Shown in pieces: positions 33,703 to 42,930 of a DNA stretch of 64,000 bases (positions are counted from its first letter, which is position 1; each line of letters starts with the position of its first letter). Below the pieces are notes generated by a model. That model made no database searches, was not told the origin of the DNA, and saw only the letters and a list, made by a program, of their open reading frames with translations. The position numbers and the translations under genes are program-made. The stretch spans positions 1 through 64,000 of the forward strand of contig JAUXRI010000333.1 in assembly GCA_030681895.1 (NCBI GenBank), written 5' to 3'. This stretch comes from Myxococcales bacterium. Lineage in GTDB: Bacteria > Myxococcota > Myxococcia > Myxococcales > Myxococcaceae.

Positions 33703-34650
33703 ATGAGTCTGTTGACGCGCGAAGACCTCGTCGGCTCGTTGTTCTTCCCTCGCGCCGATACGTCTGATCCGCCCGTCGACGCGCGCGACCTGATGGTCGA
33801 AGTCGAAGGTGCGTCGATTCACGTGCGACTCCACGGGGCGCCGACCGCGCCGATGCTCCTCTTCTTCCACGGCAACGGAGAGACGGTCTCCGACTGGGAC
33901 GACTTCGCGCCACGCTTCACGCCGTCGGTGCAGTTCGCCGTCTGTGACTACCGCGGCTACGGCCAGAGCACCGGCACGCCCACGATGCAGCGGTTGTTCG
34001 ACGACGCTGTCGCGGTGTTCGACGCGGTGGAGTCGTTGTCGCCGCTCGCGCCGCTGGTGATGGGCCGCTCGCTCGGGAGCGCCGCCGCGTGGCACCTCGC
34101 GCAGACCCGCCTCGCTTCCGTCTCGGGGCTGATCATCGACAGCGGCTTCAGTGACGTCGACGCGTTCGCCCGAAGGCGCGGCGTGCAGCCCTCGTCACTC
34201 ACCGCGATGGAGCGCAGCGCGCTCGACCCGATTCCGAAAGCCAGACTCGTCGACGTGCCGACGTTGCTCCTGCACGGACGTGACGACACGCTCATTCCAG
34301 TGCGCGATGCCGAGCGGCTCGGTGAGGCGTGTCCCACGGCCACGATGGAGCTCATTGCCGGCCGCGGCCACAACGACGTGATGCTCGACCCTGCCTGGCG
34401 CAAGGCAGTGCAGTCCTTCCTCGCGCTCCGCGCACCGGCGCCGCTGCTGGCGTTGACCTTGAGACAGGCGCCGATTCCGCGCGCTGGTTTTCGTGTCGTC
34501 GTCGACATCGCGGGCCGCACCACGTTTCACGACGCGCCCACGCTCGCCGAGGCGAAGGCCTACGCCGCCGACGTGCTGCTCGAAGGAGACGCTCCCGACC
34601 GCACCCTCGCGCTCGTCTTTGACCGCCGAGGGCATCGGATCACGCGCTGA
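33703..34650 (+). CDS. Alpha/beta-hydrolase
   Basis: 315 residues. The fold shows HGNGE (56-60, oxyanion region), CDYRGYGQSTG (81-91), nucleophile S123 in GRSLGS, D194 in HGRDD and H223 in GRGHND. This is a complete triad in normal order. It is cytoplasmic by lack of a signal. The last 60 residues (VVVDIAGRTTFHDAPTLAEAKAYAADVL) form a small extra domain not usual for the family. Substrate is unknown; ester, thioester or peptide hydrolysis are possible. It is 38 bp before the CocE/NonD gene and probably cotranscribed. Confidence 0.85.
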   Translation: MSLLTREDLVGSLFFPRADTSDPPVDARDLMVEVEGASIHVRLHGAPTAPMLLFFHGNGETVSDWDDFAPRFTPSVQFAVCDYRGYGQSTGTPTMQRLFDDAVAVFDAVESLSPLAPLVMGRSLGSAAAWHLAQTRLASVSGLIIDSGFSDVDAFARRRGVQPSSLTAMERSALDPIPKARLVDVPTLLLHGRDDTLIPVRDAERLGEACPTATMELIAGRGHNDVMLDPAWRKAVQSFLALRAPAPLLALTLRQAPIPRAGFRVVVDIAGRTTFHDAPTLAEAKAYAADVLLEGDAPDRTLALVFDRRGHRITR

Positions 34651-34688
34651 TTCGCAATCGCGTGCACCCTCCAGGCGTAGTGAGGCAC

Positions 34689-36326
34689 ATGAAGCGGGCG
34701 GTCGTCGTCGTCGGAGTCGTCCCGGTCGCGCTCGTGTTGCTCGTCGTGGTGCTCGGCGCACTCGATGACTCACCGAAGGCACGCGTCACCCGGCCCACCG
34801 TCACGATGGCCGACGGAACGAAGCTCGCGGTCGACGTCATTCTTCCCGAAGCCGACACGGGCACATTGCCGGTGGTGCTGATCCAGACGCGGTACTGGCG
34901 CAGCTTCGCGTTGCGGGTGCCTGAGAACGTCGGCCACGTCCCGAAGGGGCCACGCGAGCCCATCGTCGAGGCTCTGATCCGCGCAGGCTACGGCGTGGTC
35001 GTCGCCGACGTGCGGGGCACCGGAGCGTCCGAAGGCACCTGGCCGCAGCCCTTCAGTGAACAGGAAGCGAAGGACGGGGAAGCGCTCATCGACTGGGTCT
35101 CGAAGCAGCCCTTCTGCAACGGTCGCGTCGGCGCCACTGGCCTCTCGTACGAAGGCACGACCGCGTTGCTCACCGCAGGCACGACCCATCCGGCGCTCAA
35201 GGCGGTGCTCGCACGAGACCTCGAGTGGGACCTCGTCGACGAGCTGCTCGCGCCCGGTGGTGTTCGCAACCTGTCGTTCCCCGACGCGTGGGGCCGCAGC
35301 GTGAAGGCGCTCGACCGCGGACAGGCGCCGGAGCTGTTCCCCTCGAGCGCGCGCTGGCTCATCGACGGCGTTCATCCTGTCGACGGTGATGCGGAAGGTG
35401 TGACGTTGCATGCGCTCGAGGAGCGTCGCGTGGTGGCCGACGTCGCCGACGCAGTGAAGAACGTGAGGGACCCGGCTGATCCGTTCGGCGTCGCAGGTCC
35501 ACCGGCCTCATCGCTCGGCCCCTCGTCACGGCCAGCGCTCGCGAAGACGACGGCGGTGGTGTCGTTGTGGGGCAGTTGGTGGGACGGCGCGACGGCCGAC
35601 GCGGTGCTGCGCGCGAGCCGGATGATGCCACTCCACGAGGCCGTCATCGGTCCGTGGGAGCACGAGGGCCACGGCACGGCGAGCCCCTTCGGCGGCACGA
35701 AGAACGCGACCGTCGAGCTCGAGCAGGTCGTCGCCTTCTTTGATCAGCACCTGAAGACCGACACGACATCACCACCGCTGCGGCGCTACTGGGTCGCTGG
35801 CGCAGAACGATGGGAGTCGGGTGCCGACTGGCCGCAGACCCACGACGTCGCGCACGTGTTCTCCTTCGAGCCCGCCACACTCGACGTCGACTTCACGGCG
35901 TCGACCGGCGTGAAGAACCGATGGATGACGGGCATGGCCCAGAGCGTCGTGTACGAAGACCGCCGCAAAACGAAGGGCCTGCTCCGCGCGCCGCAGCCAC
36001 CACGCACGGCCCCGCTGCGCTTCTTCGGCGCGCCTCGAGTGACGTGTGACGTGGCGCTCGATGGGCCGTTCGCTGCGCTCCACCTGTACCTGGAAGAGGT
36101 CGGCGCCGATGGCTCGATGACCCTCCTCACCGAAGGTGTGCAGCGCGTGTCAGGTGGACGGGTCGCCATCTCACTTCGTGCGCTCGCGGCCGAGCTCCCC
36201 GCAGGCGGGCGGCTTCAGCTCGCCATCGCGGGAGCCGATTCACCGACCTTCGAGCGGGTTCCCTCCGAGGGCAGACGGCGCATCACCGTGAATGGGCCAT
36301 GCACGTTCGAGCTCCCCGAGCGGTGA
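34689..36326 (+). CDS. CocE/NonD-family (X-Pro dipeptidyl-peptidase-like) hydrolase
   Basis: 545 residues with an N-terminal membrane anchor (AVVVVGVVPVALVLLVVVLGAL). The hydrolase core has TLPVVLIQTRYW, VADVRGTGASEG (oxyanion) and nucleophile S153 in GLSYEG; the GPWEHEGHG block near 335 holds the His, and the Asp precedes it. A beta-sandwich C-terminal domain (about 415-540) is typical of the family. It cleaves esters or amides on the outer face of the membrane by inference. The start could be a GTG three codons upstream. Likely an operon with the preceding hydrolase gene. Confidence 0.87.
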   Translation: MKRAVVVVGVVPVALVLLVVVLGALDDSPKARVTRPTVTMADGTKLAVDVILPEADTGTLPVVLIQTRYWRSFALRVPENVGHVPKGPREPIVEALIRAGYGVVVADVRGTGASEGTWPQPFSEQEAKDGEALIDWVSKQPFCNGRVGATGLSYEGTTALLTAGTTHPALKAVLARDLEWDLVDELLAPGGVRNLSFPDAWGRSVKALDRGQAPELFPSSARWLIDGVHPVDGDAEGVTLHALEERRVVADVADAVKNVRDPADPFGVAGPPASSLGPSSRPALAKTTAVVSLWGSWWDGATADAVLRASRMMPLHEAVIGPWEHEGHGTASPFGGTKNATVELEQVVAFFDQHLKTDTTSPPLRRYWVAGAERWESGADWPQTHDVAHVFSFEPATLDVDFTASTGVKNRWMTGMAQSVVYEDRRKTKGLLRAPQPPRTAPLRFFGAPRVTCDVALDGPFAALHLYLEEVGADGSMTLLTEGVQRVSGGRVAISLRALAAELPAGGRLQLAIAGADSPTFERVPSEGRRRITVNGPCTFELPER

Positions 36327-36377
36327 GCGGTGTGAAAGAGCGCTGAGCGAATCGGCGCGCGGGGTACATTCACGACC

Positions 36378-37601
36378 GTGCCTCGAAACATCATCTTCTA
36401 CGCGCCGTTCCCCGCCGACGTCACCCAACGCTTCGTGCGCGCCGTCTCGAAGCTCTCCGACGTGCGTCTGCTGGGTGTCGTCCACACGCCACCCTCAGGC
36501 GACGACCTGCGCGCGTACGACGACATCGTGCGCATCGACAACCCGCTCGACACGAAGTCCATCATCGAGGGCGTCGGTGAGCTCAAGCGCCGCTATGGGC
36601 AGCCGTACCGCATCGTCGGCATCCTCGAGGCGGCCATGGTGCAGCTCGCCGAGGTGCGCGCCTTCTTCGGCGTCGACGGCACCGGCCCGCGCGTGGCGGA
36701 GCTGTTCCGCGACAAGTCCCAGATGAAGGCCGCGCTCGCGAAGGCCGGCCTGCCGGTGGCGCGCAACGCGATTCTCCGCACACTCCACGACGCGAGGGCG
36801 TTCGCCGAACGCGTCGGCTTCCCGATGGTGCTCAAGCCCGTCCAGGGCATGGGCGCGAAGTCGACGTTCCGCATTCGCAACATGGGCCAGCTGCTGTCGA
36901 CGGCGAACAGCCTCGGCGTCGGGCACGGCCACGAGACGCTCGCCGAAGAATTCCTGCGCGGCCGCGAGTTCTCGTTCGAGACGCTGACCGTCGGCGGCGA
37001 CGTGAAGCTGCACTCCATTTCGCACTATTTGCCGACCTGCCTCGAGGCCATCGAGAACCCGTGGATTCAGTGGTGCTGCGTGTTGCCGCGCGACATCTCG
37101 GGCCACGAGTACGACGGCGCGCGCCGCATCGGCTGGGGCGCCATCGAAGCGCTCGGCCTTCGCGACGGCATGACGCACATGGAGTGGTTCCAGCGCCCCG
37201 ACGGCAGCCTCGCCATCGGTGAGATTGCGCAGCGGCCTCCCGGCGCCAACATCAGTTTGATGACTGGCCTCGCGCACGACTTCGACATCTACCGGGCGTG
37301 GGCGCGCGCCGTCGTCGATGGCGTCTTCGAAGGGAAGACGGAGCGCAAATACGCCGTCGGCTCCGCGTTCCTCCGCGGCATGGGGCGCGGCCGCGTGGCG
37401 CACGTCACCGGCATTCGCGAGACGCACGAGGCCGTTGGCAAGTACATCGTCGAGGCGAAGCTCCCGACCGTCGGCGCGATGAAGAGCGACAGCTACGAAG
37501 GTGATGGGTACGTCGTCGTGCGCGACCCGGACACCGAGGTGGTGAAGAAGGTGCTCAAGCACGTCATCGACACCGTGCGCGTCCAGTACATGGAAGCCTG
37601 A
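36378..37601 (+). CDS. ATP-grasp ligase-like protein (paralogue A)
   Basis: 407 residues with a GTG start. The ATP-grasp fold is visible: the pre-ATP region around LFRDKSQMKAALAKAGLPVARN (residues 110-130), the ATP-binding loop FPMVLKPVQGMGAKSTF (about 150-165), LAEEFLRGREFSFE (about 192-205) and the metal-binding GEIAQRPPGANIS (about 280-292). ATP-grasp enzymes join a carboxylate to an amine or thiol using ATP. The N-terminal 100 residues are a divergent Rossmann-like domain. A paralogue of equal length is at 54393. Substrate unknown. It is convergent with the YfiR-TonB gene (1-bp gap). Confidence 0.85.
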   Translation: MPRNIIFYAPFPADVTQRFVRAVSKLSDVRLLGVVHTPPSGDDLRAYDDIVRIDNPLDTKSIIEGVGELKRRYGQPYRIVGILEAAMVQLAEVRAFFGVDGTGPRVAELFRDKSQMKAALAKAGLPVARNAILRTLHDARAFAERVGFPMVLKPVQGMGAKSTFRIRNMGQLLSTANSLGVGHGHETLAEEFLRGREFSFETLTVGGDVKLHSISHYLPTCLEAIENPWIQWCCVLPRDISGHEYDGARRIGWGAIEALGLRDGMTHMEWFQRPDGSLAIGEIAQRPPGANISLMTGLAHDFDIYRAWARAVVDGVFEGKTERKYAVGSAFLRGMGRGRVAHVTGIRETHEAVGKYIVEAKLPTVGAMKSDSYEGDGYVVVRDPDTEVVKKVLKHVIDTVRVQYMEA

Positions 37602-37602
37602 C

Positions 37603-38394
37603 TCACTCGTCGGTCAGCGCGAACCGCATGTTGAAGTCGGTCGTCGTGACGGCAGGCTTGCCAGCGCGCCTGCCCGGCAGGAACCGAATGCGCTTCGCCC
37701 GGCGCGCGGCCTCTTCGTCGAGGCCATAGCCGAGGCCTTTGACGACTCGGACGTCGGTGACGCGGCCCTCGGTGTCGACGGTGAGGTTGAGCTTCACCAC
37801 GCCTTCGATGTCTGACTGCCGCGCCTCTTCCGGGTAGTCGCCACCTTGAGGAATTTCGCGCACCGTCGGCTGCTCGTCGTCGCCCTCGGCACGCACGATG
37901 GTGGCCAGCCGCAACACCGCGCTGCCAAACCGGGCGCCCAGGCGCTTCGAGGCCTGCTCTCCGATGAAGGTCTTGCTGCCGTCGACGGCCAACAACACGT
38001 CAGTCGTCGCGAAGGTCGCGCTCAACGCGAAGACGGGAACCTGGGCCTCGCGGGCCTGCGCCACCACCTCCATGCCGGGAGCGCTCTCGACGTCGCCGAG
38101 CAGCACGACGGCGCCGTTCGACGCGGCCTCTCGCATCAACCCCGCGCGCATCGTCGCGGCTTCACAGCGCGTGGCGTGGTTGGCGATGCGGGTGCCTGCG
38201 GGCCAGGCGGCGCAGTCGAAGCCGAACGCGAGCACCGGCACGGGCTCACGCACCAGGCGCGCTGCGAGCCCCTCGTCGTACCCGAGCGTCTTGCTCAACA
38301 CCGTCACCGAGCCGGGAGGAACGGAGGCGGACGCGCTCAGCGCAAGGACCATGAGTCCAAGGCCGGTGCTGCGCCGTGTCGAACGCCCCCACAT
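37603..38394 (-). CDS. YfiR-like - TonB C-terminal fusion protein
   Basis: 263 residues. A signal peptide (GLMVLALSASASVPPG) is followed by a YfiR-like (DUF4154) domain at about 28-160 (VTVLSKTLGYDEGLAARL ... VPVFALSATFATTDVLLAVDGSKTFI). A TonB C-terminal domain covers about 180-263 (GGDYPEEARQSDIEGVVKLNLTVDTEGRVTDVRVVKGLGYGLDEEAARRAKRIRFLPGR). YfiR is a periplasmic repressor in cyclic-di-GMP signalling in Pseudomonas; its fusion to a TonB-type domain in a soluble exported protein is unusual. Located in the periplasm; partner unknown. Confidence 0.82.
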   Translation of the reverse strand: MWGRSTRRSTGLGLMVLALSASASVPPGSVTVLSKTLGYDEGLAARLVREPVPVLAFGFDCAAWPAGTRIANHATRCEAATMRAGLMREAASNGAVVLLGDVESAPGMEVVAQAREAQVPVFALSATFATTDVLLAVDGSKTFIGEQASKRLGARFGSAVLRLATIVRAEGDDEQPTVREIPQGGDYPEEARQSDIEGVVKLNLTVDTEGRVTDVRVVKGLGYGLDEEAARRAKRIRFLPGRRAGKPAVTTTDFNMRFALTDE

Positions 38395-38629
38395 GCAAAG
38401 GGTTCTACACCAAAGGTCGCTGACACGTGAAAAGTGAGCCCCCCGACCGGAGCGTCATGGGGTGATCAGCCCACGCGTGCCGTCAGCTCCGACGACTCGG
38501 AACGCAAGACGCAGCGGGTCGAGTATGCGCGAGTCGCGTGCGCTGAGTTCGCGCGCGCCTCACCCCAGAAGTCGGGTTAGCCTGCGCTTCGTATTCGTCG
38601 CCTGGCCGCGGTGACGCTGGAGACACACC

Positions 38630-39484
38630 GTGCCTCGAGGTTTTCTGCTCGTTCTGGTGATGACAGGCTGCTTCTCCGCGCGCGAACAACGCGACGCACT
38701 CCTCTTCGAAGACTCCAGCGCTGGAGGCGGTCAGGCGGGTGCAGCTGGAGGCGGCCATTCTGGCGGAGGCAGCTCGACCTGCCCGGCGACCGACGGCACC
38801 TCGTGGGTCGCGCGACCGCTCTACGTGCTGGCCTCTCCGATTCCAGACCCGACCGGCGTGGCCTGCGCGGGCGACGACCTCTGGCTCGTCAACGGAGGTC
38901 ACAACGGTCAGACACACCGACTCGTTCGCTACAACACCGTCGACGGAGGCATCTCGTTCGACCACACCTACACGGGGTTGATCGAGACGGGAGGGACTGG
39001 CGTCTATGGACTCACCACCGAAGGCAACTCCGTCTGGCTCTCGGTCTCGGGCAATCGCAACAAGCTCGTGGAGGTCGACGTCGCGACCGGAGCGACTGGC
39101 CGCGTCATCGGGAGCCCCTCCTTCCTCGGGCCGTCTGATCTCGAGACTGACGGGCAGTCGCTGATCGTCTCAACCGGCAACGGAGAGGTCTACCGCGTGA
39201 CGCTCGACCCCGTGCCTCGCACCAGCCGGCTCTTCAAGACGTGGAACATCCACGACCGCGATATCGGCGTCGCGGCCCTCGGCCCGGAGTGGCTCGTCGC
39301 CGGTCTCTTCGGCGTGCTCCACACCTACTCCGCGAACGGTGACTTCGGAGGCCAGGTGACCCTCCCGGGCGGGGCTCCCTTCGAGCGTGCTCTCGTCGGG
39401 GCGCTCTGCGTTCAGCAGAATCAGCTGATCATGCTGGGGACAGCGGGTATCGGTGTCTACGAGCTCTGCAACCCGCGACCGTGA
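38630..39484 (+). CDS. Beta-propeller-like lipoprotein
   Basis: 284 residues with a GTG start. Lipobox MTGC (C13) is followed by a Gly-rich linker (AGGGQAGAAGGGHSGGG) and a propeller-like region from about 50 on, with repeats such as DPTGVACAGDDLWLVNGG, GVYGLTTEGNSVWLSVSG, GPSDLETDGQSLIVSTGNG and ALGPEWLVAGLFGVL. Each looks like a blade of an NHL/SMP-30-type propeller. Likely exposed at the cell surface. It shares the 235-bp upstream region with the divergent YfiR-TonB gene. No family beyond propeller is recognised. Confidence 0.7.
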   Translation: MPRGFLLVLVMTGCFSAREQRDALLFEDSSAGGGQAGAAGGGHSGGGSSTCPATDGTSWVARPLYVLASPIPDPTGVACAGDDLWLVNGGHNGQTHRLVRYNTVDGGISFDHTYTGLIETGGTGVYGLTTEGNSVWLSVSGNRNKLVEVDVATGATGRVIGSPSFLGPSDLETDGQSLIVSTGNGEVYRVTLDPVPRTSRLFKTWNIHDRDIGVAALGPEWLVAGLFGVLHTYSANGDFGGQVTLPGGAPFERALVGALCVQQNQLIMLGTAGIGVYELCNPRP

Positions 39485-39527
39485 AGTGTGCGAGCTCTCG
39501 CGGGTTCGCTCGACCTGACCAGCGCCT

Positions 39528-40475
39528 TCATGGCCGAAGGTGAGGCCAGTCCGGCTGGTGCATGACGGAGCTGCCGATGCCATGCGTCTGCGCCTTCTTC
39601 GTGGTCACCACCGCGCCCTTCGCGAGCACCACGGTGCTGAAGCGCACCCACCCCGTGCCACTCTTGATGGGGTCGGTGCGCCACGTGCCGTCCCCGAGGC
39701 GCAGGGCGCGAATGGGCGCGCGGAGCGTCGCGAACGGTTTTGCATCGCGGGCCGAGGTGAACAACGTCGTCCCCGCTGGGAGCGTCGCTTCTTCGGCGAC
39801 GACGAAGCCGTCTCCGGAGCCGCCGCCGACGCCGCTCAACCCGAGCCCTCCGCCAGAGCCGACGTCGCACTCGACATCACTGTCTCGAACGAAGCCGTGA
39901 ACGATGGTGACCTGCCCGTCTGCCCACGCCTGCGCCCAGCCGGTCTTCGAGGAGGGGCCGCGGTGCATCGTCCACGCGACCGACGGCGTTTCCCATTTCG
40001 CCGCGCCAGCCTCGGGCCTCGCGTACATCGCGCGTACGACGCACGTCTCGGCGGGGCCGGTGGCGGGAGGCACCTGCCGGCCCTCATCGGGCACCGTGGC
40101 GACGCTCGTCACCATGAGGTGCTGCGGCAGGAAGCCGACCCGCAGGCCATCGGCGAGCCGCCCGAGCAGCGGCACCTTCGCGCCCCGCTTGAGCACCACC
40201 AGCCACTGGCCCGTGCCCGAGAGCGCGACGTCGCGTGACGCGATGGCCTCGAGGAAGGTGCCCTCGCGTGAGAGGTCGAGCAAGGCCTCGAGCTCCACCG
40301 TCGAGCTCTCGTGACGCGCCTTGAAGAGCGTCGGCGACACCCACTTCACCGGCGTGACGAAGACGTCATCCATCGCGCCGACGGGCTGCTTCGTCTCGGG
40401 CGCGAGCAGCCCGGCCGACAACACGTGCAGCTCGACGGGAGCGGGAGCAGCGGCCAGGAGGAGCGCGAGGAGCAT
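39528..40475 (-). CDS. Secreted hypothetical protein
   Basis: 315 residues. A signal peptide (MLLALLLAAAPAPVELHV) is followed by a soluble domain with no motif I can name; it has a Gly-rich centre (GSGGGLGLSGVGGGSGDG). Its start and leader sequence closely resemble those of the next gene (40516-41610) on the same strand, suggesting a shared origin of the 5' end. The conserved stretch covers the SD-like region (gcgcgaggagc on the plus strand) and the first codons. Function unknown. Confidence 0.6.
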   Translation of the reverse strand: MLLALLLAAAPAPVELHVLSAGLLAPETKQPVGAMDDVFVTPVKWVSPTLFKARHESSTVELEALLDLSREGTFLEAIASRDVALSGTGQWLVVLKRGAKVPLLGRLADGLRVGFLPQHLMVTSVATVPDEGRQVPPATGPAETCVVRAMYARPEAGAAKWETPSVAWTMHRGPSSKTGWAQAWADGQVTIVHGFVRDSDVECDVGSGGGLGLSGVGGGSGDGFVVAEEATLPAGTTLFTSARDAKPFATLRAPIRALRLGDGTWRTDPIKSGTGWVRFSTVVLAKGAVVTTKKAQTHGIGSSVMHQPDWPHLRP

Positions 40476-40515
40476 GGGCGAGCAGACTCCACCATGAATT
40501 CGAGGGTTCCCGCCG

Positions 40516-41610
40516 TCAGCGGTCGACTTGCCGCTCGGCCGTACAGCCCCTGTCGAAGCCGCCTGCGCAGGCCTTCTTGAAGAGGAGGATGGCGGCGGGT
40601 CTGTCGACCTTCCCGCCCAGGCCCTTCACGAGCAGTCCGCCGAGGGTGAAGCAGCTCTCCATGCCACCGGCGTCGCACGAGCGGGCCAGCAGCGCGCGCG
40701 CGGCCGAGGGGTTCTTCTTCGTGCCCCGGCCTTCGAGCTGCTTGAGCGCGCTGTTGTGGCAGCCGAGCTGATTGCCGAGGTCGCAGGCGAGCATGGCGAA
40801 CTCGGCGCTCCTGACCAGGTTGGATTTACCCGCGGAACCATCCGCCACGAAGACGCTCGCGTTGAAGCAGCTCATCGGTCTGCCGAGCGTGCAGGCCTTC
40901 TCGAACGAGGCGAGCGCGACGGCAGGGTTCTCTTTGCCCGGGACTGCACCCGAGAGCATCTTCCCCACCAGCTCGCACGAGTGGCCGTCGCCGCGCGCGC
41001 ACCCGCCCTTCGCCACGTTCATCGCGCGCTCGGGGTCCTTCCGCGTCCACACGTCGCTCAGCAAGTCGTTCGCGAGTCGGCCGCAGGCGCCCGGCCAGGT
41101 GACGCACGTCTTCTCGAGCAGCGCGATGGCGGCTTTGGCGTCAGGCGCTCCGCCGATGCCCGCTCCGATGGCCCAGCTCGCGTTGAGGCACGTTTCCGGC
41201 TCCTGCTCGCAGGCGTGCAGCATCAAGCGCCGCGCCGTCGACTCGTCTTTCTCCACGCCCTCGCCCTTCATGTACCGGACCGCCAGGTTGGTGCACGAGG
41301 GCGGGTGGTTGGCATCGCAGCCATCGGAGAAGAGCTGTGCTGCCTTTGCCGGGTCGCGCGGCGTGCCGACGCCACCGAGGTGGAGCAACGCCTCGGCGAA
41401 GCACTGCTCCTTCTTGCGGTTCTCGCAGAGGGCATGCACCGCAGCGAAGAGCCGGGCGTGGTGCGTCGCCGGGAGCAGCCCGTCCTGCACCAGCACCTGG
41501 AGCGACAGACACGTATTGCTCTCTCCTTTCTCGCACGCGACGAGACAGGGCTCTGGCTTCATCGCGAGGCAAGGCGCTGGAGCTGCAGTCAATACGAGCG
41601 CGAGGAGCAT
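40516..41610 (-). CDS. Sel1-repeat secreted protein
   Basis: 364 residues. A signal peptide (MLLALVLTAAPAPCLA) is followed by Sel1-type alpha-helical repeats from about 60 on, for example EALLHLGGVGTPRDPAKAAQLFSDGC, NLAVRYMKGEGVEKDESTARRLMLHAC and GKMLSGAVPGKENPAVALASFEKAC. Each ends with a Cys, so neighbouring repeats may be disulfide-bonded. Sel1 proteins are usually protein-binding scaffolds. The start was set at the ATG preceding the signal peptide. The 5' end is nearly identical in design to that of the gene 40 bp downstream (39528-40475). Confidence 0.82.
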   Translation of the reverse strand: MLLALVLTAAPAPCLAMKPEPCLVACEKGESNTCLSLQVLVQDGLLPATHHARLFAAVHALCENRKKEQCFAEALLHLGGVGTPRDPAKAAQLFSDGCDANHPPSCTNLAVRYMKGEGVEKDESTARRLMLHACEQEPETCLNASWAIGAGIGGAPDAKAAIALLEKTCVTWPGACGRLANDLLSDVWTRKDPERAMNVAKGGCARGDGHSCELVGKMLSGAVPGKENPAVALASFEKACTLGRPMSCFNASVFVADGSAGKSNLVRSAEFAMLACDLGNQLGCHNSALKQLEGRGTKKNPSAARALLARSCDAGGMESCFTLGGLLVKGLGGKVDRPAAILLFKKACAGGFDRGCTAERQVDR

Positions 41611-41683
41611 GTGGCCAGACTCCACCACGAAGTCGCCGGTTCCGAAGCCGCTGCGTGGCGCCTGACTTGCAAAACGCCGCGGC

Positions 41684-42892
41684 ATGCGAACGCTCCTCAT
41701 CCTCCTCGGTGTGATCTCGACCGGTTGTGGTCGCGGCGACCTGCTCGAGCCTCAGAATGTTGCGGAAGGAGCGCTGCACCTTCGAGGGCGGCTGACGGTG
41801 AGCCCGGCGAAAAAGGGCCTTCTCAACATCGAGATTCCGGCGCAGGTCGACTTCACCATCGTTGGCTCCGAGCCACTGGGAACGAGCCAGACTGCGTTCA
41901 CCTCGGCCCGCCGCTTCGATGGAATGACCCAGCCGGTGACGGTGCGGCCGCTGGCGCTGGGCGCGACGGCGCTCGAGAACCTCCGGCTGGCGCAGACCGG
42001 CGTTTCGATTGAAGTCGAGAACGTCGTGGCGACCGTCGGCGGTGGCGCGGTGACGGTTCGCGGCTCGGTGTCCACCTTCGCTGGTGACGTGCTCGACCAG
42101 ACGACCTTCACCGGCACGCTGCTGCTCACCAGAGAGCCTGGCGGCGCGAACGTTCAGCTGAGGTCGGTGCGCCCCAACGGCGCCTTGCGCCCCTTCGATG
42201 AGCTCGAGGTTCGAGTCGAACAACCCGTCTCGTCGTCAGACCTCACGAACCTCACGGTGCTGCAGAACGGAACCCCCATCACCGTCTCAGTGCTGGCGAC
42301 CTCGACGCCCTTCACGAACGTCTTCCGCGTTCGCGCGAACGAGTTGATGTTGCCCGGAGCGCGCCTGACGCTGGCCGGAGACGTCAGCCATGGCCAGGTG
42401 GCGCTCACGGTGCCCTCGGCGCCGCAAGTGAAGGTGGAAGACGTCGTTGGTGGTGGCTGGCAGTCGACCTCGTTCGAGGAGCGCGGGAAACCGAAGCCAG
42501 TCGCAGCCGATGCGCCGCCCGCGGCTGGCCCGTTGATGCAGGTGTCGAACGGCGCATCCATCTGGCGGCGTGAGGTGGTGCCGCCCACGGCGAGGCGGTT
42601 GACGCTGTGGGTTCAGTCACTGTCGACGAGCCAGCAGGCCCCGTACGGCGCGACGGCGAAGGTGGCGGCCTCGACGCAACCCGGCAGCGCGACCGTGCTC
42701 GCCGGCGTCGAGCCATCACACGCGTGCAAGGTCGACCACTTCAGCCTCTGCAGCGCGTGGACCGAGGTGTCGTACGACGTGAGCGGGCTCACCGGCCGAA
42801 CGCTCTACCTCGAGGCGAACTCGACCGTGCCGGCGCAGCTGGGGAACCTCTTCGATGGCTTTCAGGTGGCCGAGCCGCACTTCGAGAACTGA
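41684..42892 (+). CDS. Beta-rich lipoprotein
   Basis: 402 residues. Lipobox STGC (C15). The rest is beta-rich with repeated Val/Thr-rich strands (VTVRPLALGATALENLRL, VSIEVENVVATVGGGAVTVRG). A C-terminal part (about 245-402) looks like a jelly-roll or carbohydrate-binding-like domain (VEDVVGGGWQSTSFEER ... YDVSGLTGRTLYLEANSTVP). I do not name a family. It is divergent from the Sel1 gene with a 73-bp gap and precedes the photolyase fusion by 38 bp on the same strand, so the two may share a transcript. Confidence 0.65.
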   Translation: MRTLLILLGVISTGCGRGDLLEPQNVAEGALHLRGRLTVSPAKKGLLNIEIPAQVDFTIVGSEPLGTSQTAFTSARRFDGMTQPVTVRPLALGATALENLRLAQTGVSIEVENVVATVGGGAVTVRGSVSTFAGDVLDQTTFTGTLLLTREPGGANVQLRSVRPNGALRPFDELEVRVEQPVSSSDLTNLTVLQNGTPITVSVLATSTPFTNVFRVRANELMLPGARLTLAGDVSHGQVALTVPSAPQVKVEDVVGGGWQSTSFEERGKPKPVAADAPPAAGPLMQVSNGASIWRREVVPPTARRLTLWVQSLSTSQQAPYGATAKVAASTQPGSATVLAGVEPSHACKVDHFSLCSAWTEVSYDVSGLTGRTLYLEANSTVPAQLGNLFDGFQVAEPHFEN

Positions 42893-42930
42893 CGGCGAGC
42901 CGTTCGGCAGGCTGCTATCTCCACCGTCGC

